A stretch of 64,000 bases of DNA from NCBI RefSeq assembly GCF_000397065.2, contig NZ_KE007306.1:763164-827163 (forward strand), in the 5' to 3' direction. Origin of the DNA: Marinobacter lipolyticus SM19 (GTDB taxonomy: Bacteria > Pseudomonadota > Gammaproteobacteria > Pseudomonadales > Oleiphilaceae). Of this stretch, positions 62,925 to 64,000 are shown one piece after another; positions within the stretch are counted from its first letter, which is position 1; each line of letters begins with the position of its first letter. The notes below the pieces were generated by a model. That model was not told the origin of the DNA, made no database searches, and saw only the letters and a list, made by a program, of their open reading frames with translations. Both the position numbers and the translations under genes were made by a program.

Positions 62925-64000
62925 ATGAATATCCCGGAACTACTCGCCCCTGCAGGCACTCCCGAGCATCTTGAAATCGCATTTGCCTATGGCGCCGACG
63001 CTGTATATGCAGGCCAGCCGCGCTATTCACTGAGAGTACGCAACAACAGTTTCAGGGATATTGCGGCCCTGGGCACCGGAATCGAGCGAGCCCACCAACT
63101 GGATAAACAGTTTTACCTGGTGTCCAACATCGCACCACACAACGACAAAGTACGAAGTTACCTGCGAGATCTGGAACCGGTGCTTGAGCATAAGCCGGAC
63201 GCCCTGATCATGTCCGACCCTGGCCTGATCATGCTGGTACGGGAAAAATGGCCAGAGCAGCCTATTCACCTGTCAGTGCAGGCAAATGCCGTCAACTGGG
63301 CCACCGTGGAATTTTGGCGGCGCCAGGGCATCAGCCGCGTGATTCTGTCACGAGAACTGGCCCTCAACGAGATACGCGAAATCCGCGAAAAAGTGCCGCA
63401 AATGGAACTGGAGGTATTCGTACACGGCGCACTGTGCATGGCCTACTCAGGCCGCTGCCTGCTATCTGGCTACATGAACCATCGCGACGCCAACCAGGGC
63501 GCCTGCACCAACGCCTGCCGCTGGAACTACAAGGAAGTGCAACACACCCATGATCACACCGGCGACCTGATCGCCACCTCCGTCAGCCACGGTGTTCAAC
63601 AAATGGAGCCAAAAGAGATCCTGCTGGAAGAGCCCAACCGCCCCGGCAGCTTCATCCCCGCCTACGAGGATGAACATGGCACCTACATCATGAACTCCAA
63701 GGACCTGCGTGCGGTCCAGCACGTAGCGGAACTGGCCAAGATGGGCGTGCACTCCCTGAAAATCGAAGGCCGCACCAAAAGCACCTACTACGTTGCCCGC
63801 ACCACCCAGGTGTACCGCCGGACCATCGACGAAGCAGTGAATGGCAAGCCCTTTGATATGAGCCTGATGAACGAACTCGAAGCCCTCTCCAACCGCGGCT
63901 ACACCGAGGGCTTCCTGCGCCGCCACCTGCCCCGGGAATACCAGACCTATGAACAGGGCTCTTCTTTCCTCGGCACCCAGCAAGTTGTCGGAACCATCGC
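62925..64000 (+). CDS. trhP: tRNA 5-hydroxyuridine synthesis protein TrhP (YegQ, U32 family), 3' truncated
   Basis: The frame opens at ATG 62925 (GGAG ten bases upstream) and runs off the window after 358 codons. It is a peptidase U32 family protein by fold; YegQ/TrhP in E. coli is required for 5-hydroxyuridine at tRNA position 34 using prephenate and an Fe-S cluster. The cluster cysteines are C171, C178, C194 and C198 (HGALCMAYSGRC, CTNACRW). Further typical text is 'MNSKDLRAVQHV' and 'GVHSLKIEGRTKS'. The gene continues past base 64000. Confidence 0.9.
   Translation, partial: MNIPELLAPAGTPEHLEIAFAYGADAVYAGQPRYSLRVRNNSFRDIAALGTGIERAHQLDKQFYLVSNIAPHNDKVRSYLRDLEPVLEHKPDALIMSDPGLIMLVREKWPEQPIHLSVQANAVNWATVEFWRRQGISRVILSRELALNEIREIREKVPQMELEVFVHGALCMAYSGRCLLSGYMNHRDANQGACTNACRWNYKEVQHTHDHTGDLIATSVSHGVQQMEPKEILLEEPNRPGSFIPAYEDEHGTYIMNSKDLRAVQHVAELAKMGVHSLKIEGRTKSTYYVARTTQVYRRTIDEAVNGKPFDMSLMNELEALSNRGYTEGFLRRHLPREYQTYEQGSSFLGTQQVVGTI

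Overview
The window reads as a chromosomal segment of a marine gammaproteobacterium, most likely Marinobacter or a close relative. This is judged from gene content and protein style: a wax ester synthase/DGAT, a PrkA-YeaH-SpoVR operon, an AdeT-type TRAP system, a DesT-type desaturase locus, a BacNav channel and a CopAB copper cluster. No database search was run. I see no insertion sequence, prophage, tRNA, rRNA or CRISPR array. The two ends cut genes: hsdR at the left and trhP (yegQ) at the right.

Layout. 1-12 kb: the end of a type I restriction HsdR, a DUF2505 protein, bioA-rsmE, DUF445, HDOD, a YihY-type membrane protein, an orphan sugar-binding protein, a 2-hydroxyacid dehydrogenase and tpm, followed by a gene-free stretch with a long imperfect hairpin. 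12-17 kb: the stress operon prkA-yeaH-spoVR. 17-22.5 kb: lrgAB, a TRAP transporter with a long fused permease, and a bile acid/sodium symporter family protein. 22.7-28.1 kb: lipid genes, namely WS/DGAT, a class II aldolase-like protein, and a TetR regulator divergent from a ferredoxin reductase-acyl-CoA desaturase pair with twin palindromic operators. 28.1-32.1 kb: an NO/anaerobiosis block with nsrR, ybaN, the ruins of a quinol-type nitric oxide reductase gene, moaA and hemN. 32.3-39.6 kb: an Fe-S photolyase, a sugar porin-like protein, a tandem HAD protein, and usp with a BCCT carrier. 39.6-49.6 kb: a copper-resistance cluster of Met-rich protein, helical protein, P-type ATPase, small membrane protein, CopB, CopA and cupredoxin, divergent from a response regulator, a kinase and a TPM-domain protein. 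49.6-53.4 kb: cadR, a cation transporter, an AEC carrier, a Crp/Fnr-type regulator and a hemolysin III family protein. 53.4-60 kb: two NarK-type transporters, an EVE protein, a sodium channel, SirB2, nnrS and a START-like protein. 60.5-64 kb: fabA-fabB, a stand-alone AraC-type HTH protein and trhP.

Two themes connect the genes. The first is oxygen and nitrogen-oxide metabolism. FNR/ANR-like palindromes lie upstream of hemN, of narK and, less expectedly, of fabA. nsrR and nnrS are intact, but the NO reductase next to nsrR is a frameshifted, internally deleted remnant. The second is copper. The cluster is complete in layout, but its P-type ATPase has lost, in frame, the segment that normally carries the CPC metal-binding motif. 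These two decayed or altered genes, the FNR-like box before fabAB, and a tandem HAD protein with Asp-Trp-His in place of the usual Asp-x-Asp are the observations most worth checking. I did not find a clearly novel multi-gene system.
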